A stretch of 64,000 nucleotides of DNA, from the NCBI RefSeq assembly GCF_018403685.1, contig NZ_BOVK01000013.1, positions 62,001 through 126,000 on the forward strand, in the 5' to 3' direction. Shown here in pieces: positions 43,957 through 53,259 of this stretch (its first letter is position 1; each line of letters starts with the position of its first letter). Source of the stretch: Xylanibacillus composti (GTDB taxonomy: Bacteria > Bacillota > Bacilli > Paenibacillales > K13). The position numbers were made by a program, and so were the translations under genes. Under the pieces are notes generated by a model. That model did no database searches, was not told the DNA's origin, and worked only from the letters and a program-made list of their open reading frames with translations.

Positions 43957-45267
43957 TCAAGCGTCTTGCAAATGCTTGTCGGGCTTGATCAGGAAGAAAA
44001 CAAGTCCCAACGTAAGCAGCGAAAGCGCAGAAACCATAATAAACACATAGCGGTCATTGATTCCCATAAGCCAACCGAACAGCGGCGGGCCGAAGGCGAC
44101 CCCTATGAAGCGAAGGCTGCTGTAAAGGGAGGTGATCATGCCGCGCTCCTGCTTGGAGACCGAGCCTGTAATCATGGTGTTCAAGCACGGAAGCAGCAAG
44201 CCGGTGCCAATGCTGCTCAGCGTCAGCAAGCCGATAAAGACATAAATGTTTTCACGGAAAAAGATCGTGAGCGTAAGGGAAGCTGTAGCCAAGGCCAAAC
44301 CAATATTCATGAGCCAGCGCATTAGCAGCCCGTTCTTTTTGATTACACTTCCCGTAATGTAGGAGGTCGTCACCATGCCCATCAGGGGGATGGCAAGGAC
44401 GAGACCTTTCATAACGCCATCAATATTGTATGGCCTCTTCTCCAAGATATCCGATAAATAAAACAGGACGCCGAACAGGATGAACAGGGCGAGCGAGCCT
44501 GCGAAAAAGGCGGTGATGAGCCATCGTCCCTTTTGCTTGAGAATTTGACCGATATCCTTCAAATATTTTTTCAGTCCGGGGGCCTTTTTCTTGCTTTTCG
44601 GCTCCTTGATCAAAAAGATGACCGCGATTAGCGACAAGGCGCAAAACGCGGGGAAAGCGAAAAAGGCTGCATACCAGACGATCAGCGCGAGCAGCGATCC
44701 CAGAATTGGACTTAAAACCTTGCCGCCGCCATTGGAGGCTTCGATTAATCCGAGCGCCTGGCTCTCCGTACCGCCTTTATACATATCGCCGACAAGCGCC
44801 ATGGCGATCGGAGCCGTACCGGCCGCGCCCAGGCCTTGGATTGCTCTTGCCGATATAATCACCGGGTACGATTCCCAGACAGCGCCAAATCCGGCCAGTA
44901 TGCCGGCAGCCCCATACACGATAAGCGAGGGAATGATGACGGCTTTGCGGGAAAACCGGTCGGACAAATAGCCGAGAATGGGGATAAAGATGCCGGCTGT
45001 TACAGAGAACAGCGTAATCGTCAGGCTTGTCTGGAATTGCGTGATGCCAAGGGCGCGCTTCATATCCGGCAGCACCGGGATCAGCATGGAGTTGCCCAAA
45101 ACCAGAACGAGTGGAATCGAAGCAAGCGCGAGATATTCCCAAACCTTCCCTTTTCCGGTTTCGTTCCCGCCATTCCCGCCATCCTTTGCTTTCGGCGGGC
45201 GTTCGAGCGACATGTCGCTTTCGAACGTAATAGGCAGAACCGAACGTCGCTGCTTAGTTTTTTCCAT
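43957..45267 (-). CDS. MFS drug-efflux-like transporter
   Basis: 436 residues from ATG 45267 (AAGGG twelve bases upstream, a modest site); an extension to 45330 has no ribosome site. Twelve membrane helices with MFS motif A as GYLSDRFSRKAVI between helices 2 and 3 and an antiporter motif C-like stretch GLGAAGTAPIAMALVGD. A central loop of about 20 residues is very lysine-rich (KEPKSKKKAPGLKKYLK). Similar to Bmr/Blt/TetA-class exporters. The cytosolic N-terminal tail (about 45 residues) is unusually long. Substrate unknown. Confidence 0.8.
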   Translation of the reverse strand: MEKTKQRRSVLPITFESDMSLERPPKAKDGGNGGNETGKGKVWEYLALASIPLVLVLGNSMLIPVLPDMKRALGITQFQTSLTITLFSVTAGIFIPILGYLSDRFSRKAVIIPSLIVYGAAGILAGFGAVWESYPVIISARAIQGLGAAGTAPIAMALVGDMYKGGTESQALGLIEASNGGGKVLSPILGSLLALIVWYAAFFAFPAFCALSLIAVIFLIKEPKSKKKAPGLKKYLKDIGQILKQKGRWLITAFFAGSLALFILFGVLFYLSDILEKRPYNIDGVMKGLVLAIPLMGMVTTSYITGSVIKKNGLLMRWLMNIGLALATASLTLTIFFRENIYVFIGLLTLSSIGTGLLLPCLNTMITGSVSKQERGMITSLYSSLRFIGVAFGPPLFGWLMGINDRYVFIMVSALSLLTLGLVFFLIKPDKHLQDA

Positions 45268-45401
45268 AACGATGCCTGTCCCTTTCTTCGTGAAGTGTAT
45301 GTATATCTTTCCCCTGCGCGTTCGTTGCATTCTTTTTGAGAAATGGGAATAAATAAGGTATGATGGAAATGCAGGAACGCTTGGCTTGAAGGAGGATGCA
45401 T

Positions 45402-45929
45402 GTGAGGAATTTGGCTGTGATGCTTGTCATCGTTGCATTGGTCGGCGTCGCTGTTTACCAAAATGTCATATCGGAAAGCGCCGCACTGCCTACAGAGGAA
45501 GCGCCCAAACAGAATTTTTTGGCGCCGAGCTTCTCAGCGGAAACGATGTCCGGGGACGAAATTGAAATCGGAGGGGCGCGCGACAAGGCACTGCTGTTGA
45601 ATTTCTGGGCGGCCTGGTGTCATCCGTGTCATACCGAGGCGCCGGATTTGGCAGCGTTCGCGGACAAGTACAAGGACGATTTGGATATTGTAGCCGTGAA
45701 TGTGACGAACATCGATGATCTGGACAATGCGAGGGACTTCGTAGACGAATACGGGTTTACATTCCCAATCCCTCTCGACCCGAAAGGGGACATACAGAAG
45801 CTGTACAATGTTTACAGCTATCCGACGACCTTTCTGGTGAATCGGGACGGGGTCATTCGCCACGTGATCCTGGGCATACGCCCTCCGAACGATCTGGAGC
45901 GCATGATCAAGGATACGATAAAGGGATAG
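45402..45929 (+). CDS. TlpA/ResA-like thiol-disulfide oxidoreductase, membrane anchored
   Basis: 175 residues from GTG 45402, six bases behind GGAGG; an ATG at 45396 is too close to the ribosome site. A short N-terminal anchor (RNLAVMLVIVALVGVAVYQNV) precedes a thioredoxin-like domain with the active-site FWAAWCHPCHTEAPDLAAF (CxxC as CHPC) and a cis-Pro loop in YNVYSYPTTFLVNRDG. In bacilli ResA keeps cytochrome c haem-binding cysteines reduced; StoA does so for spore proteins. Which role applies is unclear because no ccs/res neighbour is present. It is a close match to family length. Confidence 0.88.
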   Translation: MRNLAVMLVIVALVGVAVYQNVISESAALPTEEAPKQNFLAPSFSAETMSGDEIEIGGARDKALLLNFWAAWCHPCHTEAPDLAAFADKYKDDLDIVAVNVTNIDDLDNARDFVDEYGFTFPIPLDPKGDIQKLYNVYSYPTTFLVNRDGVIRHVILGIRPPNDLERMIKDTIKG

Positions 45930-45932
45930 CAG

Positions 45933-45985
45933 GACGAAAAAAGCTGCGCACCAGTCTTTGCATGACTGGTGCGCAGCTTTTCGTC
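45933..45985. terminator. Bidirectional terminator between the TlpA-like gene and cimA
   Basis: GACGAAAAAAGCTGCGCACC to CAGTC (45933-45956) pairs almost perfectly with GACTGGTGCGCAGCTTTTCG TC (45964-45985), an exceptional 22-bp stem with TTTGCAT loop and T/A tracts at the inner flanks. Confidence 0.85.
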
Positions 45986-46047
45986 TATCTCGTGCACGGC
46001 TGGGCACGCATGATCTAGCTGACCTTCGATTCCATGTCGAGGGCAGA

Positions 46048-47667
46048 TCAGTGATTGACCAGGCCCAATCTTTCCCGCTGCTCGTCCTTGGCCGGATCGA
46101 TCCGGCTCTTGCCGATCAACGAATAGCGGATGCTGTCCACAAGCGCTTGCCAGCTCGCTTCAATGACGTTCGTAGACACGCCTACCGTGCTCCAGGTGTT
46201 CTGGAAGTCGGTTGATTCGACGAGCACGCGCACTTTTGCGGCAGTGGCATCCTTCTCGTCGAGCACTCTCACCTTGTAATCAGACAAGTGCATATCCTGA
46301 ATATCCGGATAATATTGCAGCAGCGCTTTGCGCAGCGCATTGTCGAGGGCGTTGACCGGACCGTTGCCTTCGGCAGCCATGTATACCTCTTCGCCGTGAA
46401 CCTTCAGCTTGACGATCGCTTCAGACACGACAGGCTGATCAGCGGTTTTCGCAACCAGCAGCTTGAACGATTCCACCTCGAAGACGGACTCCACCTGACC
46501 GGATGCCTGACGAAGCAGCAGCTCCAGGGAGGCATCGGCGCCTTCGAATTGATAGCCTTGATGCTCAAGATCCTTGATATCCTGGATGATCTTCTTGGTC
46601 TCGCTGTTGTTCGCGTTGAAATCGATTCCGAGCTCCTGCGCTTTGAACACAAGGTTGCTTTGACCGGCAAGCTCGGACACAAGAACCCGCTGCTTGTTGC
46701 CGACAAGCTCAGGCGTTATGTGCTCGTAGGTCTTGGCATGGCGCAATATCGCCGATACATGAATGCCGCCCTTATGCGCGAATGCGGCCGTGCCGACAAA
46801 AGGCTGGTTGACAGGCATGTTGACATTGGCAAGCTCGTTGACGTAGCGGGCAACATTGGTCAATGTCGCAAGCTGTTCCGGAGAGATGCATGTGTAGTCC
46901 AGCTTCAGCTGCAAATTCGGAATGACCGAGCATAGGTTGGCGTTGCCGCACCGTTCGCCAAAGCCGTTGATCGTTCCCTGCACCTGGCGGGCGCCGGCCT
47001 GAACGGCGGCGATGCTGTTGGCTACGCCAAGTTCGCAATCGTTATGGGCGTGGATGCCGATCTGCACGTTGACCTTGGATTTGACATCCTTCACGATGTC
47101 TGTAATTTCATGCGGGAGCGTGCCGCCGTTCGTATCGCACAGAATGATCCAATCCGCCCCGGCTTCCTCCGCTTTCTTGATCGTGGCCAGCGCGTATTCC
47201 GGATTGTTCTTGTACCCGTCGAAGAAGTGCTCCCCATCGTAAATCACTTCCAGCCCGTTGTCCTTCAAGTAGCGAACCGAATCGTAAATCATGGCGAGAT
47301 TTTCTTCCAGCGTCGTCTGCAGCGCCTTGTGCACGTGGAAATCCCATGACTTGCCGAAGATCGTGGCGCAGGAAACGCCTGCATCCAGGATGGCCTTCAG
47401 GTTGGCATCCTCCTCAGGCGGCGTCAATTTGCGCCGCGTGCTGCCGAATGCGGTGATCTTGGCATGCTTCAGCTTCAAGTCTTTTACCCGATGGAAAAAT
47501 TCGATGTCCTTGTTGTTGCTTCCGGGCCAACCGCCTTCAATATAATGGACACCCATTTCATCCAGCTTCAGGGTGATTTTCAGCTTATCCTCTACCGAGA
47601 GGCTGATTCCTTCACCCTGTGTGCCATCACGCAGAGTGGTATCGAATATGGTGACTGCCTTGCTCAT
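46048..47667 (-). CDS. cimA: Citramalate synthase
   Basis: 539 residues from ATG 47667 behind AAGGAGGGCACT. HMGL-like catalytic TIM barrel: [14 protein letters not shown] (N-terminal Asp-Arg signature), [14 protein letters not shown] (the H-x-H-x-D metal site), [13 protein letters not shown], followed by a LeuA_dimer regulatory domain (about 380-510). It condenses pyruvate and acetyl-CoA to citramalate, feeding isoleucine via leuCD and leuB. It is distinct from 2-isopropylmalate synthase in spacing of the C-terminal domain. It stands alone; leu/ilv genes are not in the window. Confidence 0.9.
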   Translation of the reverse strand: MSKAVTIFDTTLRDGTQGEGISLSVEDKLKITLKLDEMGVHYIEGGWPGSNNKDIEFFHRVKDLKLKHAKITAFGSTRRKLTPPEEDANLKAILDAGVSCATIFGKSWDFHVHKALQTTLEENLAMIYDSVRYLKDNGLEVIYDGEHFFDGYKNNPEYALATIKKAEEAGADWIILCDTNGGTLPHEITDIVKDVKSKVNVQIGIHAHNDCELGVANSIAAVQAGARQVQGTINGFGERCGNANLCSVIPNLQLKLDYTCISPEQLATLTNVARYVNELANVNMPVNQPFVGTAAFAHKGGIHVSAILRHAKTYEHITPELVGNKQRVLVSELAGQSNLVFKAQELGIDFNANNSETKKIIQDIKDLEHQGYQFEGADASLELLLRQASGQVESVFEVESFKLLVAKTADQPVVSEAIVKLKVHGEEVYMAAEGNGPVNALDNALRKALLQYYPDIQDMHLSDYKVRVLDEKDATAAKVRVLVESTDFQNTWSTVGVSTNVIEASWQALVDSIRYSLIGKSRIDPAKDEQRERLGLVNH

Positions 47668-47868
47668 AGTGCCCTCCTTCAATTTCATCGCAACAGGTGC
47701 ATGTTAATTTCTAATTATAGCATGCTTTCGACCCGCGTGGACAACGATTGTGTTTTTTCTTTTCCGAAAATATACGGTTCGCACGAGACAAGAGCGGCCG
47801 AGGTTGACCTGCCAGCGAAGCCGGGCTATGATCGAATGAACGAGGCCAGAACAGGTGATGATCAGCAA

Positions 47869-49179
47869 ATGAAAAAGGTGGACGATTTCTATCCGGCAAG
47901 AGGGCGGATTGTGCTGCATATTGATATGAATGCCTTTTACTGTTCGGTGCACGAGGCGGAAGATCCCGATACCTATAAGGGCAAGCCGTGTGCAGTAGCC
48001 GGCAGTGTGGAGCAGCGGCGAGGCATTCTCGTGACTGCTTCTTATGCAGCCCGAGCCAAGGGCGTGCGGACAGGCATGCAGGTGAGGGAAGCGCTGAAGC
48101 GATGCCCTGAGCTGCTGCTGATTCAGCCGGATTTCGCCCTCTATCGCCAATATTCCAAAAGATTCGTGAAAATCGTGGAAAGCTATACGCCGCTCGTGCA
48201 AGTCATGTCCATTGACGAATGCTATGCGGACATTACAGGCTCCAAGCAGTTCGGCACACCGATTGAAATTGCCCGCTCTATCCAGCGGCGTATCCGGGAG
48301 GAGCTGTCCTTGCCGTGCTCCATTGGATTGGCGCCGAACAAGCTGCTTGCCAAGGTAGCCTCTGATATGAAGAAGCCGAACGGCTTGACCGTGCTTCGCC
48401 GGCGGGATGTGCCCCAATTGCTTTGGGACAAGCCTTGTTCTTACATGTACGGCATCGGCGCCAAAACCGCAGCCAAGCTGGAGAAGCTCGGCATTCGCAC
48501 GCTCGGCCAGCTGGCTAAGGCGGACGAGCGCCTGCTCAGCGACCGCTTCGGCATTATGGGGCCCGCCTTGATTCGTGCGGCCAACGGGATCGACGATTCG
48601 CCGGTCAATCCCGAACGCGAGCCGAACAAGTCGATCGGGCATACGACCACGCTGCCCGAGAACATCACGGCATACGAAGAGGCGAGCCGGGTGTATCTGA
48701 ATATTGCCGATCAGGTTTGCCGCAGGCTGCGCAGGCAGAAGCTGGTTGCGCATACGGTCCAAATCACCATTCGCGACCCGGGCATGAAGACCATTACCCG
48801 TTCGCAGACGCTGAATTCCCCCACTGACGATGTGCGGGAAGTATACAAGGCAGCCTGCGAGCTGCACCGGACGCAATGGAAGGAAGGAAAGGAGATCAGG
48901 CTGCTTGGCATTACGCTGCAGGGACTGGAGGAGAAGGACAGGGCCGCGCGGCAGCTTGATTTGTTCAGTTATGAAGAAGCTCCCAAGCGGGACAAGCTGC
49001 TGGCGACGATGGACCGTCTGCGCGACAAGTTCGGCGAGAGTTCGCTCTTGACAGCGGGAATGCTGAGCGAAGATCCTTCCGCGCTTATCCGCGATCACAA
49101 GAGGAGAGGGACGAGTCTGCAGAAGGACATGTTATGGGCCGAGAACGAGGGCTCCGGGGAGGAGAATGATCCCTCCTAA
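47869..49179 (+). CDS. dinB: Y-family DNA polymerase (DNA polymerase IV)
   Basis: 436 residues from ATG 47869 (AGGTGA ten bases upstream); ATG 47836 would add 11 residues. Y-family motifs: VLHIDMNAFYCSVHEAEDP (metal-site Asp and the steric-gate Tyr), SIDECYADITG (the two catalytic acids), CSIGLAPNKLLAKVASDMKKPNG, and the helix-hairpin-helix region with YGIGAKTAAKL. Near the C terminus RQLDLFSYE supplies the sliding-clamp motif QLxLF. It copies damaged templates with low fidelity. I found no CGAAC-N4-GTTCG LexA site upstream, so SOS control is not evident. Confidence 0.92.
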   Translation: MKKVDDFYPARGRIVLHIDMNAFYCSVHEAEDPDTYKGKPCAVAGSVEQRRGILVTASYAARAKGVRTGMQVREALKRCPELLLIQPDFALYRQYSKRFVKIVESYTPLVQVMSIDECYADITGSKQFGTPIEIARSIQRRIREELSLPCSIGLAPNKLLAKVASDMKKPNGLTVLRRRDVPQLLWDKPCSYMYGIGAKTAAKLEKLGIRTLGQLAKADERLLSDRFGIMGPALIRAANGIDDSPVNPEREPNKSIGHTTTLPENITAYEEASRVYLNIADQVCRRLRRQKLVAHTVQITIRDPGMKTITRSQTLNSPTDDVREVYKAACELHRTQWKEGKEIRLLGITLQGLEEKDRAARQLDLFSYEEAPKRDKLLATMDRLRDKFGESSLLTAGMLSEDPSALIRDHKRRGTSLQKDMLWAENEGSGEENDPS

Positions 49180-49216
49180 TCTCGCATAGAATAAGGGGAG
49201 AAATCCTTGAAATGGT

Positions 49217-49245
49217 TTGAACTTTGATTTGAATTGTATTATAGT
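49217..49245 (+). promoter_or_regulatory. Ferredoxin promoter
   Basis: TTGAAC (49217-49222), 17-bp spacer, TATAGT (49240-49245). It is about 55 bp upstream of the start codon and AGAGGAGG. Confidence 0.65.
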
Positions 49246-49274
49246 GTATAGAGGAATAATAAAAGTGGCAATAG

Positions 49275-49535
<261 letters not shown>

Positions 49536-49558
49536 GCTATACGGCCTGAAATAATAAG

Positions 49559-49596
49559 AACTGTCTGGTCATTATAGACTAGGCAGTTTTTTTTAT
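49559..49596 (+). terminator. Ferredoxin terminator
   Basis: AACTGTCT-GGTC-ATTATA-GACTAGGCAGTT followed by eight T; the stem has a single bulge. Confidence 0.8.
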
Positions 49597-49799
49597 TGTC
49601 CAGTTTCCGCGATTCAAAGCTCCTGCTGCGACGGCTCCCTTAATCGTGCCAACAAGAGTAGAAGGGATCAAGGAACGGGATGAGGAATATGTACGGGATA
49701 GAAAACCGCTTAAACCTCTGCGTGCATGGACCGTGAATCTAAGCAAGAGACAATCATTCATTAAGGCGTCCAGGCATTGTCAACGTAAAGGAGTTCGCG

Positions 49800-51611
49800 A
49801 TGAAGAGAATGTTTCAAATGATCCGATATTTGATGCTGGAGAGAACCATTTCTCAGACGATCCTGTTATCCTATCTGCTAGTTAATTTATTGCTTCTGTT
49901 GCTGCTGGGCCTATTATCGATTCAGGACTCTACTAAAATCCTGACCGAAGAAATTATTGCATCCAGCAACAAAGTCATGGAGCAAGCCGCATCGGGATTA
50001 AGCTTCAATCTGGAGGAGACAAGACGTTCTTTGGTTTTGTTGGCAGGCAACTATGCAGCGATTTCTATTATGGGAGAGAAGAGTCCGGTCCAGATGAGCA
50101 ATATTTTGCAATATGAACGAAGTTTGAAGGAAATCACTGCTGGCATTCATACGTATCAATCGTTAATCAGTGATGTCTTAATATTAGGCAAGAACGGCTA
50201 TGTGCTTAATTTGGACGGCCGGAACTCACTAAACTGGGAATATGCGTTTGAAGAACAGCCGTGGGTTCAGGAAGCATTCAATACCAGGCAAAAAGGGAAT
50301 TTCTTCAGTCTGGGTATCCACCTGCAGGATTATTATCTTCCGCACGACATTTCCCGTTATGAACAGCCGACTTTATCTGTTGCGATGCAAGTCAGGGGAT
50401 TCGGCGGCAAAGTCGTGGGCGCCGTCATTGCCAACCTCGATCTGAATAAGATCAACGGCATGTTTGAACGAAGCGCCTATCAAAGCAGCGGGAACATCTT
50501 CCTGGTAGATGAAAATCGGCGGATCATCGTTCATCAAGACCGCAGAAAAATTGGAGAGACGCTTTATTTCGAAGGAATGAATCAGATCGATCGGGAAGCG
50601 GCAGGGAACTTCACGGCGAAGATCAATGACGATGAGCATCTGATTATTTATCAGCCTACACTGATCTCCGGATGGAAGATGCTTTCTACCGTTCCCATGA
50701 CTGAGATCACAAATCAGTCTGCACCGATCAAGTCTAACCTCGCACGGATTCTTTACTTATGTATTGTGCTGAACATCTTGATCAGCGCATTTATAACCTA
50801 TCGCATATCGCGTCCTGTAAATAAACTGCTGCGGACGCTGGACCGGATCGGGGAGGATGACGGGTCGCTCTATGTCTATGCCCAGCATTACCGCTATCGG
50901 GAGCTGAACTATATTGGGAACAAGTTCAGGGAGCTGATGATCCGGATTAATCAATTGATCGAACAAAACTACTTGTCCCAAATCTCTCTCAAAGAAGAGG
51001 AATTAAAAGCGCTCCAATCGCAGATCAATCCGCACTTCCTGTTCAACACGCTGCAGCTTCTGCAGACGGAAATCGTATGCGGGAATATGGCTTCGTCCAA
51101 TCACATTGTAGTATCTCTCAGCAACCTGTTCCGATACTCGATGAGACAAGCGGAAGAAGTCGTTGAACTGAGGAAAGAAATCGAGCATGTTAAGGATTAT
51201 CTGTATATTATGAATAAAAAGTATAATGACCGGATTTCGATATCTATGCATATCCCGCAAGACCTGCAATCTGTGCAGGTTCCCAAATTAATTTTGCAGC
51301 CTATCGTAGAAAATTCCATTCGCCACGGATTCGGCGACGATCGGCGAGAAGGCTCCATTCAATTGTATGCGGCCAGGGTGAGGAGGGGGCTGTTATTCAT
51401 GGTCCGCGATAACGGGAAAGGGATGGATCAAGAAAGTCTGAGAATGCTACGCAAACATATCGAAAAGCCGAATCGCAAAACAGGAAACATCGGGCTTTAT
51501 AATGTCAGCCAAAGAATCAAGCTGAAGTACGGGAATGAGTACGGCATCATCCTTCGAAGCTCGGAAGGCGCATATATGACAGTATATTTGATTCTGCCGG
51601 CTGTTCCTTGA
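49800..51611 (+). CDS. YesM-type sensor histidine kinase
   Basis: 603 residues, ATG 49800 with AAAGGAG six bases upstream. Two membrane helices (about 18-40 and 318-338) frame an extracellular dCache-like sensor region. After a HAMP linker comes a histidine-kinase (His_kinase, LytS/YesM) domain: LSQISLKEEELKALQSQINPHFLFNTLQ with the phosphorylated His in INPHFLFN (about 407-414), and an ATPase domain with PIVENSIRHGF (N box) and RDNGKGMD (G box). It senses an external cue, probably a sugar oligomer, and phosphorylates the AraC regulator encoded 25 bp downstream. It is followed by an ABC importer. Confidence 0.92.
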   Translation: MKRMFQMIRYLMLERTISQTILLSYLLVNLLLLLLLGLLSIQDSTKILTEEIIASSNKVMEQAASGLSFNLEETRRSLVLLAGNYAAISIMGEKSPVQMSNILQYERSLKEITAGIHTYQSLISDVLILGKNGYVLNLDGRNSLNWEYAFEEQPWVQEAFNTRQKGNFFSLGIHLQDYYLPHDISRYEQPTLSVAMQVRGFGGKVVGAVIANLDLNKINGMFERSAYQSSGNIFLVDENRRIIVHQDRRKIGETLYFEGMNQIDREAAGNFTAKINDDEHLIIYQPTLISGWKMLSTVPMTEITNQSAPIKSNLARILYLCIVLNILISAFITYRISRPVNKLLRTLDRIGEDDGSLYVYAQHYRYRELNYIGNKFRELMIRINQLIEQNYLSQISLKEEELKALQSQINPHFLFNTLQLLQTEIVCGNMASSNHIVVSLSNLFRYSMRQAEEVVELRKEIEHVKDYLYIMNKKYNDRISISMHIPQDLQSVQVPKLILQPIVENSIRHGFGDDRREGSIQLYAARVRRGLLFMVRDNGKGMDQESLRMLRKHIEKPNRKTGNIGLYNVSQRIKLKYGNEYGIILRSSEGAYMTVYLILPAVP

Positions 51612-51636
51612 ACATAGGCATAGAGGGGGATTGGCA

Positions 51637-53139
51637 ATGAAGCTACTGATTGCGGACGATCAGCAGTCTCTTCATACTTTTCTGAATACTATGATGAACT
51701 GGGAGACGCTCGGCATTCGAGAAGTCAGGCACACTTATGATGGCAGAGAAACGTTGCAAGCGGTGAGGGAATACAAGCCCCATCTGCTCATCCTCGATAT
51801 TCGCATGCCGTTTATGAGCGGGCTGGATATGCTGAAAGAACTGCAGGATCTTCCGACGAAGCCCAGAACGATTATCCTCAGCGCTCATGACGAATTTGAA
51901 TACGCGCGCGATGCGCTGCATTTGAATGTGGACCAATACATGCTCAAGCCTGTCGATCTCACATTGCTGCAAACGGCGATAGAGGGGTTGACGGAACAGA
52001 TTCGGCATAACTATCAAAAAGTGCTTGCTCGAGAGTTTGGGAAATGGGTGCACAGCCGGGCGCTCCACGCGGAAGTGGTTGAGGCGATGAACGAAGCATT
52101 CAGGGTGCTTCAAATTGATCATTATGTACTGCTTGAGGTTCGCGGCGAGTGCCCTCCGGAGAACCTGCCGACTGACTGGATCACCAATCAGGATTCGGTT
52201 GCTTCCTTTAACCACTACCGCAAAAGTCCGGACGGATATGCCTGTCTTCTTGGACTGTCTGCGGATGTATCGGATGATGAGCTGTTGGTCCTTGTAAATC
52301 GTCTGTGGGCGTACTGGAGGAAGATGTATCCGAATGGCCAACTTTCCATCGGCATGAGCCGAAAGGCTCAAGACCCTTCTGCGATGCTGCTTGGATTGCA
52401 GCAAAGTGAAGAGGCCAGCAGCGCGTTTTTTTATTCCTCCGAACCGGTAAACGCTTACACCGGGGAGAGTTTCGCCAGTTCCTGGAACTTAAGCGAGTTC
52501 CACCGATATGAGAAGGGATTTGAGGAGAAGATTTCCTATGCTTACCATGTGGAGGCGATAGTTGAGCTTTCAGGCGAGCTGTTCCAGGATTTCCGCAGGA
52601 GAAGGCTCCATCCCGAGAAAGTGTATGCTTTGCTCCTGCAGTATCTGTATGCAATCGGTCACGCGAATCGTTGCAGCGATCTGAAGTGGTCAGAGACAGA
52701 AGAGATATCAATCGATTTTTTGAGAAGGTTTCGAACGGCGGACGATTTGGAGGCCATGTTTGTCCATTGGATACGAAGCTTGGGTAACCGGCAAGAACAA
52801 GCCCAGGGATGGAACGAAACGATCAAGCAAGTGAAGCAATATGTGCAGCTGCACTATGGTGAGGATGTATCGTTGCAAGCGATTTCGCAGAAGTTCTCCA
52901 TCGACAGGTTTCAACTAAGCAGATGGTTCAAGCAAGAGTGCCAGATGAACTATTGGTCGTTTGTCATGCAGGTAAGAATGGAGAAAGCAGCCGAGATGCT
53001 GGCGGATACGTCGCTGAAAAACAGCGTGATTGCCGAGGCGACCGGTTTTGTCGATGAAAGCCATTTCAGCCGGGTGTTCAAAAAATACTATAAGATGACA
53101 CCCAAGCAATACCGACAGGCACTAGACAGCTCCTCTTAA
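51637..53139 (+). CDS. AraC-type response regulator (YesN-like)
   Basis: 500 residues from ATG 51637 behind AGGGGGATTGGCA. A receiver domain with the phosphoacceptor Asp in LLILDIRMPFMSGLD (about residue 54), a Thr/Ser-Lys pair (SAHDE, YMLKPVD), a long linker of unknown fold (about 130-390), and a C-terminal AraC double helix-turn-helix (LSRWFKQECQMNYWSFVMQVRMEKAAEMLADTSLK, then VDESHFSRVFKKYYKMTPKQYR). It is the partner of the YesM kinase and likely activates the sugar importer; GCAACRATAT direct repeats lie just downstream, before the binding-protein gene. Confidence 0.93.
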   Translation: MKLLIADDQQSLHTFLNTMMNWETLGIREVRHTYDGRETLQAVREYKPHLLILDIRMPFMSGLDMLKELQDLPTKPRTIILSAHDEFEYARDALHLNVDQYMLKPVDLTLLQTAIEGLTEQIRHNYQKVLAREFGKWVHSRALHAEVVEAMNEAFRVLQIDHYVLLEVRGECPPENLPTDWITNQDSVASFNHYRKSPDGYACLLGLSADVSDDELLVLVNRLWAYWRKMYPNGQLSIGMSRKAQDPSAMLLGLQQSEEASSAFFYSSEPVNAYTGESFASSWNLSEFHRYEKGFEEKISYAYHVEAIVELSGELFQDFRRRRLHPEKVYALLLQYLYAIGHANRCSDLKWSETEEISIDFLRRFRTADDLEAMFVHWIRSLGNRQEQAQGWNETIKQVKQYVQLHYGEDVSLQAISQKFSIDRFQLSRWFKQECQMNYWSFVMQVRMEKAAEMLADTSLKNSVIAEATGFVDESHFSRVFKKYYKMTPKQYRQALDSSS

Positions 53140-53143
53140 TCAT

Positions 53144-53175
53144 GCAACGATATACAATTTAATGCGCAACAATAT
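53144..53175 (+). promoter_or_regulatory. Candidate AraC-regulator operator upstream of the ABC operon
   Basis: GCAACGATAT (53144-53153) and GCAACAATAT (53166-53175) are direct repeats with starts 22 bp apart, two helical turns. This spacing is common for AraC-family half-sites. A -10-like TACATT follows at 53209. Confidence 0.45.
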
Positions 53176-53259
53176 GAATTCCGCCCGGCGTCGAAATCAT
53201 CTAAGCTTTACATTGTAAGTGCTTTACTCACATCTCAATGGACGGGGGAATCATGAACG

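Noticed and set aside
47700-47868. LexA (SOS) box upstream of dinB
   Set aside because: CGAAAATATACGGTTCG near 47765 has the right ends but is 17 bp instead of 14, and the first half-site lacks C.
47464-47868. N-terminal extension of the Y-family polymerase
   Set aside because: The frame stays open inside cimA on the other strand, but no ribosome site or family similarity supports it.
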